Positions 8,833 to 21,140 of a DNA stretch of 64,000 nucleotides are shown here, piece by piece. The translations under genes were made by a program, and so were the position numbers. This stretch comes from Athripsodes cinereus (Eukaryota; Arthropoda; Insecta; Trichoptera; Leptoceridae): positions 3,720,001-3,784,000 of the forward strand of contig OX388319.1 in the NCBI GenBank assembly GCA_947579605.1, in the 5' to 3' direction. Below the pieces are notes generated by a model. The model searched no databases. It was not told the origin of the DNA and saw only the letters and a list, made by a program, of their open reading frames with translations. Within the stretch, counting starts at the first letter, position 1, and each line of letters starts with the position of its first letter.

Positions 8833-8833
8833 T

Positions 8834-9850
8834 ATGGAGTTCTACAAAATAAACAGTTATAAAGTTTCTGACTGGGCCACTAAAAACGGCTTGATTCTTA
8901 ATCCTACTAAAACACAAACGATGTTTATAGGAAGCCCCTATTCAATCTCAAAACTGAATAATCTAACGATCCCTAATACATACATTGACTCCACTGTAAT
9001 CCCTTATTCCAAAACTGCAAAGAATCTTGGTCTCTTACTGGATAGAGAGCTTTCTTGGCGTCAACACGTTAATAATGTTAGGAGGAGATTCTTTTGCAGC
9101 ATGTATAATCTGAGGAGATTGCAAAGGTTCTTACCCATGAAAATTAAAACTCTTTTGGTCCAGTCTCTTCTACTTCCAATCCTTGATTATGCCGATTGTG
9201 CCTACGTTGGTTGTAACCTGGAATTACTCATTAATCTGGAAAGGTTACAAAATACTGGCATTCGTTTCATCTTTGATCTGAAAAGATCTGACCGCATAAC
9301 AAGATTTAGGAATAAACTGAAATGGCTTACCGTGCGCCAAAGACGAGATCTCCATGTCTTATCACTGGTTTATAATTGTTTATACTCTACGTCTTCACCA
9401 TACTATCTTAAGGAAATGTTTGAGTATCTTTCGAGCCATGGCTTGCCCTTACGATCCAATAACGAGCGTCTTCTGGCGATACCAGCTCATAGCTCAAACT
9501 TTTTTACAAACTCTTTCTCTGTTCATGGTGCTCGCTGTTGGAATAGTTTGCCTTCCAGGATAAGGTTGCTCCCCACTCTTCAAGCTTTCAAGCGGACGGT
9601 CAAGGACCATTTTATCACACAAAATATGGCTTCTGTATCCTAGTCCCTTTTCCTACATATTCTTCTCCTTTTTTACCTCCTCTTTCCTTTCTTTAAGATT
9701 TTCTTTATGTGAAAGTTTTATGAAATTGGGTTAGTTGGAAGAAATCGCGCCTCTGCGATAAACTCGCCCTCTGTATATTGATTGTATGATTGTCTTTGTT
9801 TGAAATGTATTTTTCTTTTGAAAGTGTGTACCACAAATTGTATATTAATA
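8834..9850 (+). mobile_element. CR1/Jockey-type LINE, C-terminal part of RT
   Basis: An intact 269-codon frame (8834-9643) starts just after the YADD region. It contains W-A-x-x-N-G-L-x-L-N-P-x-K-T-Q, the K-x-L-G-L-x-L-D block, P-I-L-D-Y-A-D-C-A-Y and the G-A-R-C-W-N-S-L-P-S-R-I-R block near the C-terminus. The catalytic motifs lie upstream and are missing, so it is a 5'-truncated dead copy, though young enough to keep its frame. The 3' UTR includes GGGTTAGTTGGAAGAAATCG, a text repeated at 35490, 38225 (minus) and 10185 (minus). Confidence 0.85.
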
Positions 9851-10184
9851 TTTGACGTAGACATGCTTAACAAAATGAAAGTTTTTTATATCTTTCATCT
9901 TATTTTATACATCCAATTTATTTTACGAGAAACGATTTAGGAGGCAACGTGTAAAAAATTAACATTTATTACTACTTAAGAAATCAACTATCTCATCGGT
10001 AAACTTTTTTATATAAGTATTTCATTATTTATTTTTTCACAGACCATACATTTAATATCTTTGTAATATTATACCATAAATTTTAATGAGGTTTTATTTT
10101 TATTTATTTATTCCTTCTTTACTGCTAATTGATCACAATATATACATTTTATAGAAAATGCATTCAAATTAGACATATTCAATC

Positions 10185-10245
10185 TACAGGGGGTGAATTT
10201 ATCGAAAAGGCGCGATCTCTTCCAACTAACCCTCATCTTGTTTCC
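10185..10245 (-). mobile_element. LINE 3' UTR fragment
   Basis: The reverse complement gives GGGTTAGTTGGAAGAGATCG and the conserved GATAAATTC text of the 8834 LINE 3' UTR. Confidence 0.55.
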
Positions 10246-10261
10246 TGTAGCTTGAAATAAA

Positions 10262-10495
10262 TCCATGTTTTGTGAGCATCCGACACAGAATTAGTTTTTT
10301 ACTCTTTTCTGTAAGTTTTCGTATGTCCTGTAAAAGACCGGTGTTAAAAAAACATAAGGCGTCTTACATCTTAAATTCAGCGATGAGATTTGCCAATCAT
10401 CCTGAATGTCTTAACTTTTATTTGCACGAAGAAGGTGACTTGCATTTTTATTTCAGGCCGTTTGCTACCCCACTTGCGGGAAATTCCGCTTGAAT
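10262..10495 (+). mobile_element. Family R retroposon
   Basis: Contains the usual order: TACTCTTTTCTGTAAGTTTT, GTCCTGTAAAAG, ATCTTAAATTCAGCGATGAG, CATCCTGAATGTCTT and the CTACCCCACTTGCGGGAAAT end. See the 25355-25605 copy for boundaries. Confidence 0.7.
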
Positions 10496-10584
10496 TAAAA
10501 AAAGGAAATTTAAATTACTTAGCGGGCCAGTACCCAACTCAGAGCAAGCAAAATATTTTAAGATTTTTTTACCACATCATAATT

Positions 10585-10965
10585 TGAGTACTTTCAACCC
10601 GCAATATGACAATTAGTGTCCTTACAGTAAATAGGTACTTTCAGCCTCCAGTTTGAACATTGGTTACAAATAAGTTTTTTTGGCCCTCAATTTGTTATAA
10701 GTTATTACTTTTGGTCTCCATTTAACCATTGTTTATAATTCAGTAATTTCTGCCCGCAGTTTGACCATTAGTGTTTTTATAGTTATTGCTTTCAGGTTGG
10801 AGTTTGACCATTTGTTATAGGTCAGTAATTTTGCCCTGCAGTTTGATCATTAGTATATTTCTAGCTATTACTTTCGAACTGTAGTTTGACCTTTAGTTAT
10901 AAGTTAGTACCTACTTTCGGCCCGCAATTTGACCATTTGTATATCGTAAATAATTTTGGCTCGTC
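10585..10965. repeat. Minisatellite, unit about 45 bp, about 8 copies
   Basis: Degenerate tandem units of the form ATTACTTTCGGCCCGCAGTT followed by TGACCATTAGTTATA. They differ by substitutions and small indels. No coding sense. Confidence 0.75.
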
Positions 10966-11509
10966 GCTTACAGCAAGTACCTATGTACATGTAACGTGAC
11001 TGGACTGTAAACTGATTCCTTTGACCTTTATAATTTCAGCATCCCACTCCATCATCCATCAAATATAATATTAAATATGAGACTCGATTTGAGAATTTGA
11101 TGTTTCCACTTTGTAAAAAAGTGTATGTCATAATCTATTTATCTACACCATACCCACAAATTGGGATATGTATGGATGTATGTATGTACGAGTATACATG
11201 TCGGGTGATTTATTCGGCGCTGTTTAATGGAGCATCTTTCTCAAGGGCTTGGGAAACTATGTTAAAAGAGCGATGTCTTCAATTTGCTTCTGATCGTTGT
11301 TTTTGATTGATTTTTACGAAGGTACTCGGGGAGTCAATTCTAGATAAAAAGTCCTGCGACACCAAAATCCCTGTTGTGAAAGCAGGACTTGTTGGCTCTA
11401 TTAATATCGTCCTGAGCGTAGGGGTCTACTTGCAGGCGTTTTGAGAACGCAGAGCTTAGAAAATTCCGGTTGTGTAATAATCATGCAAGTTGTCCTTAAC
11501 TTGCCAATA
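10966..11509. other. Intergenic, nothing recognised
   Basis: Only short frames with no motif. A TATGGATGTATGTATGTA run lies near 11170. Confidence 0.4.
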
Positions 11510-11865
11510 AAAAATTATATTTTTTTCTTTCAACTAACCCAATGAAATTTCATGAATATTTTTCAAAAATTATAAGTAAATAAAAGAGGAAGTACAAGAG
11601 AAGAGGAAGGAAAAGGAATTGGGAACAGATGCCAAACTTTGAGTGATAAGTGGTCCTTGAAAACGTGAAGGGCGGGATACAACCTTATTCAGTAAAGCAG
11701 ACTATTCCAACAGCGAACACCGTGAACAGAAAACAAGTTGGTGAAAAGTTTGAGATTTGAGCTGGTGTCGCTAGAAGATGCTCGCCATTAGATCGTACGG
11801 TTGTCGGTTAATCCATGACTTGACAGATTCTCAAATATTGCTTTGTGAAAATATGGCGAAAATTT
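11510..11865 (-). mobile_element. Fragment of the 8834-type LINE, decayed
   Basis: The reverse complement matches the 3' third of the 8834-9643 frame (GAGCATCTTCTAGCGACACC, TTCTGTTCACGGTGTTCGCT) with several frameshifts and stops, plus the 3' UTR text AACCCAATTTCATAAA in diverged form. Confidence 0.65.
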
Positions 11866-11889
11866 GGAAAAAATTATATCTTTGTATTT

Positions 11890-12020
11890 ATAACATAACC
11901 ACTTTACTAACTGCCTGTAATAAACATGCGTGTTGTCCTCTGCACATCAATAAATAATTGAGACATTCAATTTGGGTAGCATACCCCATCGTTGAGTTGA
12001 AGATTCCTGCAAAACATCTT
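11890..12020 (-). mobile_element. Family R retroposon, partial
   Basis: The plus-strand text (AATAAACATGCGTGTTGTCC, ACATTCAATTTGGGTAGCAT, CATCGTTGAGTTGAAGAT) matches the reverse of the family R consensus. Confidence 0.55.
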
Positions 12021-12970
12021 AGTAATAAAAACAGTTTCCCACGATAGTGATAAGGAAGAACGATAAACCAAATAACAGAACGTCTATGTTTAATGTGTTT
12101 TAACCAATAAAAGTAATTCATATTGATTTATCGAAATTCAATCCACATAGTAATACGACTTCTGTTTAATGTTGCATCTGGTTAATATTATTTTTATCCC
12201 CATAATGAGAAACAATTTGTCAATTTTGTTAAAAATTCATTCTACTATTATTAAGTTTATTGTTTATATTGTTTGTAAGTGGCTACTTTCAATAGATGTG
12301 AAATTAATCCTTTTATATAGTCTACTAGATGCAAACCGTCTGCTGATAATTACGAACACAACAAAAAAAGAATCAGCCAATTCAATTAATTATGCATTAA
12401 TACACTTGATTGTTTTGTTATTATTGTATTATTTGTAAAGGCTGATACAGCCGTTTGTTATATGAATAAATAAATAGATGGATAATAAAATTATTTAATC
12501 GTTTTATACAGACAACTCCTGTTTGAAAAATAAAATAGTTTATATCTCTAAAAAGGCATATTATTCCTAAAAAATTTCCATAAATTTACTGAAGGTATTT
12601 CAAAAGTATTTGATCCATCGTTATAGCTATTACTTTATGAATGAAACCTAAGGTATAAGATAAATAACCGAACATTAAAAGATAAAAAAAAATCTTCGAT
12701 CAGGCAACGAGATATGTGACCTGTCTTGAATGCCTTACACTTTTGTGACACTGTAAAGATGACCTCTATGGTTATTGTATGCGCTTTATCTACTGGCTAC
12801 TCTACTTATAGGAGACGCTGAGACGTTAATAAGTTTAGTACAATTTTATTGATTTTTCTTATTGCGTTGTACACTGCAAAGTTTTGCACAATATGGTCAA
12901 TTTACTAACAAACAATTTAAGTACTGGAAGTTTGCAAACACAAATAATACTTAGGACTTAACAAATATTT
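12021..12970. other. Intergenic, degenerate repeats
   Basis: Very AT-rich. A decayed family R copy lies at about 12690-12820 (CCTGTCTTGAATGCCTTACA). A frame of 89 codons at 12169-12438 is Ile/Leu-rich chance sequence. Confidence 0.35.
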
Positions 12971-12974
12971 CCTT

Positions 12975-13200
12975 AAAGCTCAGAATACTCAATGACACTA
13001 AACACTTGACGTTCAATTTACAAAGTGTCGAAATGTGACTACCACTATAACACTGAGTTATGTCGTTAGCTTCACTATCAATCAAAGCTCAGAATACTCA
13101 ATGACACAAAACACTTGACATTTACTAAGACAAAGTGTCGAATTGTAAATACTACTATGACACTAAGTTATTTATTTAGCTTATTAATTAATATTAAGCT
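12975..13200. repeat. Tandem duplication of about 112 bp
   Basis: AAAGCTCAGAATACTCAATG and the next 90 bp occur at 12975 and again at 13085 with about 15% difference by eye. Confidence 0.7.
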
Positions 13201-13379
13201 TTATTTTTGCAATTAATTGGATTTTTTACACCTGTGATCACATTCTTGACGCTTTTCCTATTTCCAACTAAAATGAGTAGGTATGTACATTGTACAAATG
13301 AGTTGTCTGTTGAGCAAAATTGACATTAAAACTCACTTGTGGTATTTAAAAATGTCATCGACACAAGTGACAACATAAT

Positions 13380-13545
13380 TCGTCGGTAGCCTGGAGGTAG
13401 AGTTTTGGCCTCGTGATCAGGGGGCCCGTGGTTCAATCCCAGATGCCGGCAAACTTCCCTTTTACGAGACAAGCTTTGAGCTTACTGTGAAAGGTGTATA
13501 AATGTTGTATTTGGCTTTATAACACAACCCAGATATATCTTTTTT
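13380..13545 (+). mobile_element. SINE family S1
   Basis: GTAGCCTGGAGGTAGAGTTT head, B box GGTTCAATCCC (one change from consensus), body to CCAGATATATCTTTTTT. Confidence 0.8.
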
Positions 13546-13559
13546 AAAAAGTCGTATAT

Positions 13560-15115
13560 CCATTCACTTAAATTGGAACTCTGACCCTTAAGAACAGTAT
13601 CGACAAATAAGCTTTTTTTACTTGTCGAATGTACACTATCGACATTAGTGTCGACATTATTTTTGTCGTCGTGTGACTTAAGTAAGTTTCATATTATATA
13701 CTTAGAAACTTATGGTTCGGAAAATTAAGAGAATTAGGTACTTAGTGTAAATAATAACACTTGAATAAATAAAATACTTCATAAAAAATGAATGAAATAA
13801 ATTTCACATGACTCGTTACATCTTATATAAATATTTCATTTTTAAATTATTCATAGATAGATTATTTTTATCATTTAGATTTTATTGCATTAATATAAAA
13901 ATCCCGTGGAATTCTCGGTAAACAGAAGTCTCCCATTTGTGAAAGTCTTCAAAAGCCATTTTGCAAGTCACAAATGGATTAACTAAATGTTTGTTTCATT
14001 TTGATTAATCATTATAACGAACGTTCTCCAAGAACTGTTGGTCGATATATTAAACTTGACTACCTGAAAAATGTAATATTAACTTAAGTTTTAAAATATT
14101 ATTTATGTTACGTTGGCAGAATATCCTGTCGCTCCAAGCATTTTGTTAGACTTTGGATTCCAAGGGCGTGCCAAGGAAGCGGCACTGGCCCTATAAAGAA
14201 CTCAAAAATTGTATCGAATCAGGCAAAAACGGATAAAGTTTATATATTTGATTGAATTTCAAAATATACCGATCTGTTATAGAAAGTGAATATCTGCATA
14301 TTAAAAAATTGGATATCTTCATAAATTCTTACATTATTAAGTGGCCACTTTAAATGGTGATAGTTTTCTTAAGTTCCCAAAATTAACAGAAAGCCTCAAA
14401 ACCGACAAATATGGGAGATATAAAATATGTTTATGTAGCCAGCGAACTAACACAAAAAGCATACAATTAATCCTTTCCGTGTCAATAAAAGTTAAGACAT
14501 TCAGAACGGGTTCAATTGAAGATTTGTTAAAATGTCTTGAAGTGAAGTTTTACGAATACCTTCATTTTACAGGACGATCGAAAACAAACGTAAAAAAGTG
14601 AGATACCTTTAAATTCTGGAGCTATAAATAGTTAGTGAAAACAACAAGTTGGTGAAAACGGCCACCCCTCCCTAGAACATAATCTGTATTCGCCCCTGTT
14701 GGAAACCATCACCAACAATGGACTTAAAATGCAGTCGATGTTCTCGTGCTTTTCACAATAATATGTATGTAACTACTTCCGCCTTTTACACGAAGCTTAA
14801 TAGAACACTAGATAAATTACTGTATTTTTTCAGGCTGTCTAAAGAGCTTACATTGCAATTTTCTAACAGAGCTTTGATAAAAGATCCACTATTAGGAATA
14901 CTTTCAACAATATAATACTAACTACTTCAGACTAATGGTCTCAATTATATTACAAGCTCCAACACATTTTTAATAAAGAATATTTTGTTACAATAACGGA
15001 ATTAAAAAAAACGTGCCATGTCATACATAATTATACTAAATATAACGTAACATTACATGTATAGATAAATTCACATACTTAGATCGATATAGTCTCAAAG
15101 CTAAGTTATGAATCT
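13560..15115. other. Intergenic, no gene recognised
   Basis: Two short frames, 14341-14601 and 14718-14915, have no recognisable motif. The first overlaps a family R-like text near 14530-14590. The Cys-rich start of the second (DLKCSRCSRAFHNN) looks zinc-finger-like but is too short to support. Confidence 0.3.
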
Positions 15116-15124
15116 TGTATTATG

Positions 15125-15395
15125 GGTTTAACACGACGTTATACATATTATTTATTTATTTATTTATTCTACAGAGACACACACAGAGAGTTGACAAAAC
15201 ATTCATAAAATAAGAGAAAAAAGACACATTGATCCGGCCAGGCCGTGTAATATACAATGCACTAAAATACAACGTGTAACACACAGACGCAGAGCAATTT
15301 AATAAATGTCATTACTCATTTTGTCCTGGCCGGGAATCAAACCTGGAACCTCATAACTCAAAAACACGAGCTTTACCTATGCGCCTCGCCGGCCG
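15125..15395 (-). mobile_element. SINE family S2
   Basis: The reverse complement starts at the GCCGGCGAGGCGCATAGGTA head, passes a B-box GGTTTGATTCCC and ends after the CCATAATACAAGATTCATAA block. It is embedded in ATTTATTTATT repeats. Confidence 0.75.
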
Positions 15396-15631
15396 ACATT
15401 TTATGTTGTACGAGTACATAATTATATATACCTTCTTTTGATTATCTTATAAAAACGTGGATCATCCAATTAAGAATTTTGAAGAACAGAAGAGATCTTC
15501 TCCCTTCCTTCCCCTTCCTTTAACTATTTTTTTAAATTTTGTGTTGTTAAATTGTTCATAGTTTAGATACTTTAATTGGCCATGTAAATAACGCTATTGA
15601 AATAAATTAAAATTAAAATAGATCTTCTACT

Positions 15632-15845
15632 CTTTTCTTTACGTTTTCAAGTGTGTTGTAGATAACAGATATAAATAACAGATTCGTAAAATATAACACT
15701 TTAAGACATTTAGCATCTTCAGTTCCACTCTAATGAAGTGTTCCACTCATCCTAAATGTCTTAACATTTATTGACTCAGATAGGACGATATGTATTTTTA
15801 TTACATGCAGTTAGTCCGCTAATTACCCCTCGTGAGGTATTTGCC
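15632..15845 (+). mobile_element. Family R retroposon, decayed
   Basis: TCTACTCTTTTCTTTACGTT at the head, CATCCTAAATGTCTTAACAT in the middle, ATGCAGTTAGTCCGCT near the end. Confidence 0.55.
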
Positions 15846-15859
15846 GTGGTTGTACAGGT

Positions 15860-16250
15860 AGATCTATCAATACATCTGCCCACACCACAACCTTCTTCAG
15901 TTCATCATTTACGACCCATGCAATTAGAATGTGGAATAATCTACCTACTATACCTAATATTAGAAATTCCTCTACGCTACACGTTTTTAAGAATAACCTA
16001 AAATCCATAGACTTATCCTAAAAAGTTCCTCCCCGTGCCTTTATCCTTCATTTTGTAGTATTTATTAGAGGAAACATGACACATATAATGTTCTACTTAG
16101 GACTAAGAATGTTATTATTTTTTGTTTTGTGTCAATTTGTCAACAGTTAATTAGTGTCCAATATTTAATAGTAAAAACTAGCTAAGTTAATTTCTCCTTA
16201 TACCAGCAAATGCTGTCTGGAGAACTTGTAAAAAAATAAATAAATAAAAA
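15860..16250 (+). mobile_element. LINE C-terminus and 3' UTR
   Basis: One frame reads S-F-T-T-H-A-I-R-M-W-N-N-L-P-T-I-P, then T-L-H-V-F-K-N-N-L-K-S-I and a stop near 16019, the usual end of a CR1/Jockey ORF2. The 3' UTR ends in AAATAAATAAATAAAAAAAA near 16235-16250. Confidence 0.65.
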
Positions 16251-16299
16251 AAAATAGTTATACTTTATTAAGTTAAGTATTAACTGTTCACATTTAATA

Positions 16300-16560
16300 T
16301 TAATTACACATTGTCAACAAAGTATCACACATTCTTTTGGTTAGCTGGATGATATTGCCTCCAGGCAATAAGCTCGCCAATTGCTCATGATTTCTTTTTC
16401 TGATCAATAAAGTGTTCTTATTATTATCTTTTATTATTATTACATCTATTCCCTTGCACTGCATACCTTTTGGGACATACAAAGAGTATGGAACCGATTC
16501 ATGCCCATTTCCTTCGTTTCGTTCATATGCATACAATTCTTCATACAAGCATGTCAATTT
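16300..16560 (-). mobile_element. RTE LINE C-terminal fragment, diverged
   Basis: The reverse complement around 16480-16550 reads C-M-K-N-C-M-H-M-N-E-T-K-E, matching the C-M-R-N-W-M-N-V-E-E-A-K-E block of the RTE copies, out of frame with the longest open frame here. Confidence 0.45.
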
Positions 16561-16744
16561 CTATTACTCAACTCGTAAAAGTCTTTGAAAAATATATCCA
16601 TGTTGTCATGGTATGTGATTTTAAGACTCCTCGCTTTCTTACATCCTTTTTTTCACTTGTAAGTCTCTTTTCTTTATCATTCTGTGATTATTTATTTATT
16701 TATTTATTTATTTATTCGTACAAATAAAAATAAATAAGTCTAAG

Positions 16745-16872
16745 CAGTAATGATGCGCGATTCGAAACCTCGATCCTTGCAGCGGATTTGAGAGAGAACC
16801 AACCCACTGCAACATTCAAGAGTAAGCTGAAAACACTGCTTTTCAATAAAGTCACAGCGCCCTTGAGATAGT
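16745..16872 (+). mobile_element. LINE C-terminus fragment
   Basis: Reads A-D-L-R-E-N-Q-P-T-A-T-F-K-S-K-L-K-T-L-L-F-N-K and stops near 16870. Same type of ending as at 356-589. Confidence 0.55.
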
Positions 16873-17300
16873 CACGGATCATTAAACGGCGCCAAATACA
16901 AATTGTCTTTATTATTATTATTCAATTAAAGGATCTAAATGTTATAAACAAGCTTTGAACCACAACCTTCTACAAAATTAATATTATTTAAATATCGTGG
17001 ACTTTGATTTCAAGATCTGACTCATGCGATTTCGAGTAAATGATAAATATGTATGTAAATATTATTTAAATGCATAATCTGCAAGTTCTAGGTCAACCTC
17101 ATCTCAAAAGCTTACATAATAACACCAACATATGTACATAAACCTGAAAGCAGCGGGTAGACAGGTTGTGGAAGCTAAACCGGTAATTGATTGGAAGTTT
17201 AATCCAGTTTGTCAAATAAAAAGATTTCAATAGTGAAAACGTTAAAGGCGCAAAAGCTAAAAATATAATATTTATTTAATTGAGATAACTTTTACAACGA
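16873..17300. other. Intergenic, nothing recognised
   Basis: AT-rich, short frames only. Confidence 0.35.
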
Positions 17301-17345
17301 GTTCGTCGGTAGCCTGGAGGTAGAGTCTCGGCCTCAAAAAAAAAC
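17301..17345 (+). mobile_element. SINE S1 head only, followed by an A-run
   Basis: GTTCGTCGGTAGCCTGGAGG through GAGTCTCGGCCTC matches S1, then AAAAAAAAAC replaces the rest: B box and body are absent. Confidence 0.7.
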
Positions 17346-17840
17346 AATTCTTTTCTCCGCAATGTTTTGAGCACGTTATAAATCATCAAATCTTATTTTT
17401 TAATACTTTTAAAGTACATTTTGTTTTTTCTCTGATTGTAAAATTTAATGTTTAACTGTCATGAAGGTAAATTTTACTCAAATGTTTCGAATTCGAATTT
17501 CGAACCATGAATCATTATCAAAAAAATTAATTGAACTAATATTTGTTATTATAAATTAAGATATCTACTAATTAATACCCTTGTTTATTTTCACTCATTA
17601 GTAGTGTTAACGAGTATTTACTTTTTATTTAATTAAAAACAAAAATGAATTTTCATCACGTTAAAATAACCAATGTATACAAAATAATGGTTGGTTAAAC
17701 ATTTTTTTAATCTTTTGTCTGTGCTTATTGTAAAATGGTAATAAGTTATAAGGCATCTGATTGTATTTCTTATTTTTGTACTACTTGATTGGTTTCCGTA
17801 ATAAATCACATACCAGTAACATGAGAAAAACTCTCTCACT
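17346..17840. other. Intergenic, nothing recognised
   Basis: AT-rich DNA with no supported feature. Confidence 0.35.
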
Positions 17841-17844
17841 CCAT

Positions 17845-17970
17845 TTCCCGCTAATAGAGTAGCCAGTGAACTAATAGCACCTTAGAAAGATGCAAGTTGT
17901 CCTCTCCATGTCAATAAAACTTAAAACTTTTACTATGGGTGGCATACCTCAAAGCTGAACTGAAAAAATA
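17845..17970 (-). mobile_element. Family R retroposon, partial
   Basis: The plus strand reads GTAGCCAGTGAACTAATAGC, TGCAAGTTGTCCTCTCCATG and GGGTGGCATACCTCAAAGCT, the family R reverse consensus. Confidence 0.6.
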
Positions 17971-18011
17971 AATTATTAATTTAAAAATAAAAGAGACTTT
18001 ATATTTTCCAC

Positions 18012-18053
18012 TCAAATATATATTTGATCTGTTTGAGTGGAAAATACAAATTT
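18012..18053. repeat. Short hairpin
   Basis: TATTTTCCACTCAAA and TTTGAGTGGAAAATA pair around a 15-base loop. Confidence 0.5.
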
Positions 18054-19100
18054 TATTTTATTTTTAAATTTATAATAAATGTGGAATTCCACAGTGTTAA
18101 TCACGAAGCATTCGAAAAATTAAAAATTACATCTCTTGGTACATCAAGTTTTACAAATACTTGCTTCTTACATGACATTAAGGGTTGCGCCTTCCCTCGC
18201 CCATGAATGTTACAGGAATGTCAGTTACTATGTCATCCATATTCTTTATGCAAGTTTTTTCTAAGGAAGGGCTCCTCTTGACAAAATCCTTCCTGAAATT
18301 AAATACAAACGATTAAGTCCACCAACTCTTTACTTTTACAATATAGACTTGAAATTGGCTCGCAGTTACCTAGACGTATTTCCTACGTACTAGTTGTTTG
18401 CTTAGACTAATACAGAAAGTCAAAACTTTTGTTGAAGTTCTAAAAACTAAATATATTTTTCTAGGCCTTCACATTCCTACAAACAAATTATTATTTCAAG
18501 GAGTAGTTTCTTAGGGACACCCGAAAATTGACAGAAAAGAGTGAGAGAGCCATTCTTCACCGGAGATTTCACGGAATAGAAAAAAAAAACAATATTTAAA
18601 AAATGAAGCTTGCAGCCTTTTTTCGTCTACATCTCACATCTATCTCTCCATACCTCACAACCTCACATATATCACACGTGATTTCCTTTAAATACCCTGA
18701 CAACTGTCGTGATGAAAGCAGAGTAAGCTGAAAGCCGCCATATCTGGACACGACATCAAATTGAATTGGATAAATCACACATCGGTGAAAACACAACAGC
18801 CACGAAAATTCAGCGAGTGAGTTAAATTAAATTTCTAAATATATTTTATTTTAGATTAATAATTCTTCTGTCTTTGCCCTCAGATTCTCTTAAAGAATCT
18901 AAGGATAATATAAATTAATTCTTGTACGCCTCAGTTTACGAGAGTCCTGTAATAAACGCATTTTTGACCGAAGGTACTTGTTGGCAGTCTAATTCAAGTT
19001 TTTTAACACTGAATTATAATTATCTTCTTATCAACATGGGCTTCTCCCAATATTCTTTTGTTAAAATTTTATAAATACTGCTTGTCTCTGTGTCTTATTT
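18054..19100. other. Intergenic, nothing coding recognised
   Basis: A short family R-like text (GAGAGAGCCATTCTTCACCG) lies near 18540. Otherwise no pattern that I can name. Confidence 0.35.
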
Positions 19101-19109
19101 CACATTTTT

Positions 19110-19200
19110 CTAATCGCCTGATGATGGAGTCAAGAGTCTCCGAATACTGGTAAGCGAAGTTAATAAAGTCATTTGGAAGTTAACTATCTCATCGCGAATG
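19110..19200 (+). mobile_element. Penelope-like terminal fragment
   Basis: CTGATGA (19119-19125), T, GGAG, loop, CTCC, GAA, then AATAAAGTCATTTGGAAGTT. This layout recurs at many places in the window (see findings). Confidence 0.4.
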
Positions 19201-20590
19201 TATTATTTTATTTGCACAAACTAGATAATGTTTTCTTACTCGTAGACTTATGATTTTATGTTATCTCGTGAGTTTTTTCATCAACCACTCCAATTGTAGA
19301 AGTAACCATGATGGTTCATATTGGTCAAATGACCTTATAGCATGTTTCACATATTCATTTACTTATTAAATCGAGTACTTTTATCGAGTTTTTTACTTCT
19401 CGCGCATCGTAATTTAAATCAAGTGTAAGACTCAAGGCTTGAAATAGGTACGAGATCAATTTCTCTACTGCGTTCATGACACAAACAAATTATTTACTTT
19501 GGTTTTATTTGTCGACCGACGGTTTTTGTTGGAAGTTGTTGTTATATAACTATAAATTCAACCCTTTTTATTTAGTATCTACTTCTACGATGATCTGATT
19601 AATCTTTCATAAGCTTTCGTTCTCATCATCACGCTAGCGTACAATAGCTTACAAATAAAATTACAGTGCATTGGTTTCTAAAGCTGTAAGTAGTTCTTTT
19701 TCCTTGAACATGCTTTGCATATGTGCTAATGATACATGAAATTTAATATCAAACTAATATGTTAAACCGGTCGCGGCATGTATTTTCCTCATTCTGTCAT
19801 TTTAGAAGATGAAGATTCCTAAAAATAAAGTATAATTATTGTTAAATGATATTTACGTACTTACAAGTACATAATATTATGTGGTATACAAGCCCTCCCT
19901 CCCCTCTTGAGTTGCACTGATAACAATAATATGATCCCGTGGAGGGTAGACACAGAAACAAACACGGCGACATTTAAGATTACTCAAATAAAACATGAAA
20001 TCAACAACAGATTCGCGATAAGTAGGGTATTTTCAAATATTTTTTCATTGTAACATAAATGCATTTTTAAAAGGCGCAGACAAGTGATATATTTGTTTAT
20101 TTTATTCTTCTTGCACATCATCATACACATAACAAAATCAACAAAGCAGTTTACATAAAAAAAATGATGTGATGATATCCAGTGGCGAGATTATCACTTT
20201 ATAGTGATTTCTTCCATTTAACCACGTCATATTAACACTAAACAGAAATGAAAATAATAATAATAAAAACACAAATAAGAAAAATCTCTACATAAATCAA
20301 ATTGAAAATTAAAAATCTACAATCCACACACCTAACACTCCAAAGGGACCGGGAACTATAGGAAGGGGTTAGGGGATATACGAGTATCTATTTAGAACTA
20401 CCATAACAGTTATGTACATGTATTGGCATCTTATTACGCATATTCTTTTTCCATATATCAAGACGCGACTTATTTGCCAGTGAGTACCTACGTAATATGT
20501 AATTTTTTCCTCTCTCCATTGCTATTTTGTTGTATTAATTATGTCAAAAACTCAAAAAATAATAAATATGCCAAGAGCGTATGGGCTTAT
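19201..20590. other. Intergenic, mostly unrecognised
   Basis: A second Penelope-like motif on the minus strand lies at 19605-19655 (GTGATGATGAGAACGAAAGC). At 20100-20170 a TTATTCTTCTTGCACATCAT stretch is the reverse of the repeat at 5670-5750. No gene. Confidence 0.35.
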
Positions 20591-20599
20591 ATTTTAAAG

Positions 20600-20725
20600 C
20601 ACCCAAATCAATTTGCACACAATTTGCACAAAAGCACACAATATCATTTATTTGTACCACATTGTTTTATAACTTGATAATAATGTATGCTTCTTACTGT
20701 GTGATAAAGGTTATTATTATTAAAT
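20600..20725 (+). mobile_element. LINE 3' end
   Basis: AATATCATTTATTTGTACCA and the following 60 bp match 35539-35620, ending in GGTTATTATTATTAAA. Both copies end in ATT repeats, as Dong/R4-type or related LINEs do. Confidence 0.55.
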
Positions 20726-21140
20726 CAATGTGAAATGTATAATTTTTTTTTTATAATTTGTCAAAATCATTAATCGTTTATGAAATAAATGAATAAATAT
20801 AGCCTTTCAATATACAAATAAATAAATTTTCCCTTACAATAAAACCCATATTATCTTACATTATATATAATATTATAATACAGGCTTCTAACTTACATTG
20901 TTTTGAAGGATAAAATCTCCTTCTGAGCGACACAAAATAATGACGTGAGCTCTGAAAATGAAAACATTATCAAATAACTCTGCTTATGTTTACTTGTACT
21001 CAGTGACGTAACAATAGAGTTGCAAAGTTGGCAAAATGACACGGGCTACCGACCAATGGGGAGCCCCGGTCCGAGAGGCCACGAGCTCAGAAGTAACCTA
21101 ACATTTTTGATGAAATTTAATAAAAATCATAAACTTTACA

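Noticed and set aside
12169..12438. 89-codon Ile/Leu-rich frame resembling a membrane protein
   Set aside because: AT-driven composition without any motif, surrounded by repeat debris.
14718..14915. Short zinc-finger-like start DLKCSRCSRAFHNN
   Set aside because: Only one Cys pair and no His pair; the rest is not finger-like.
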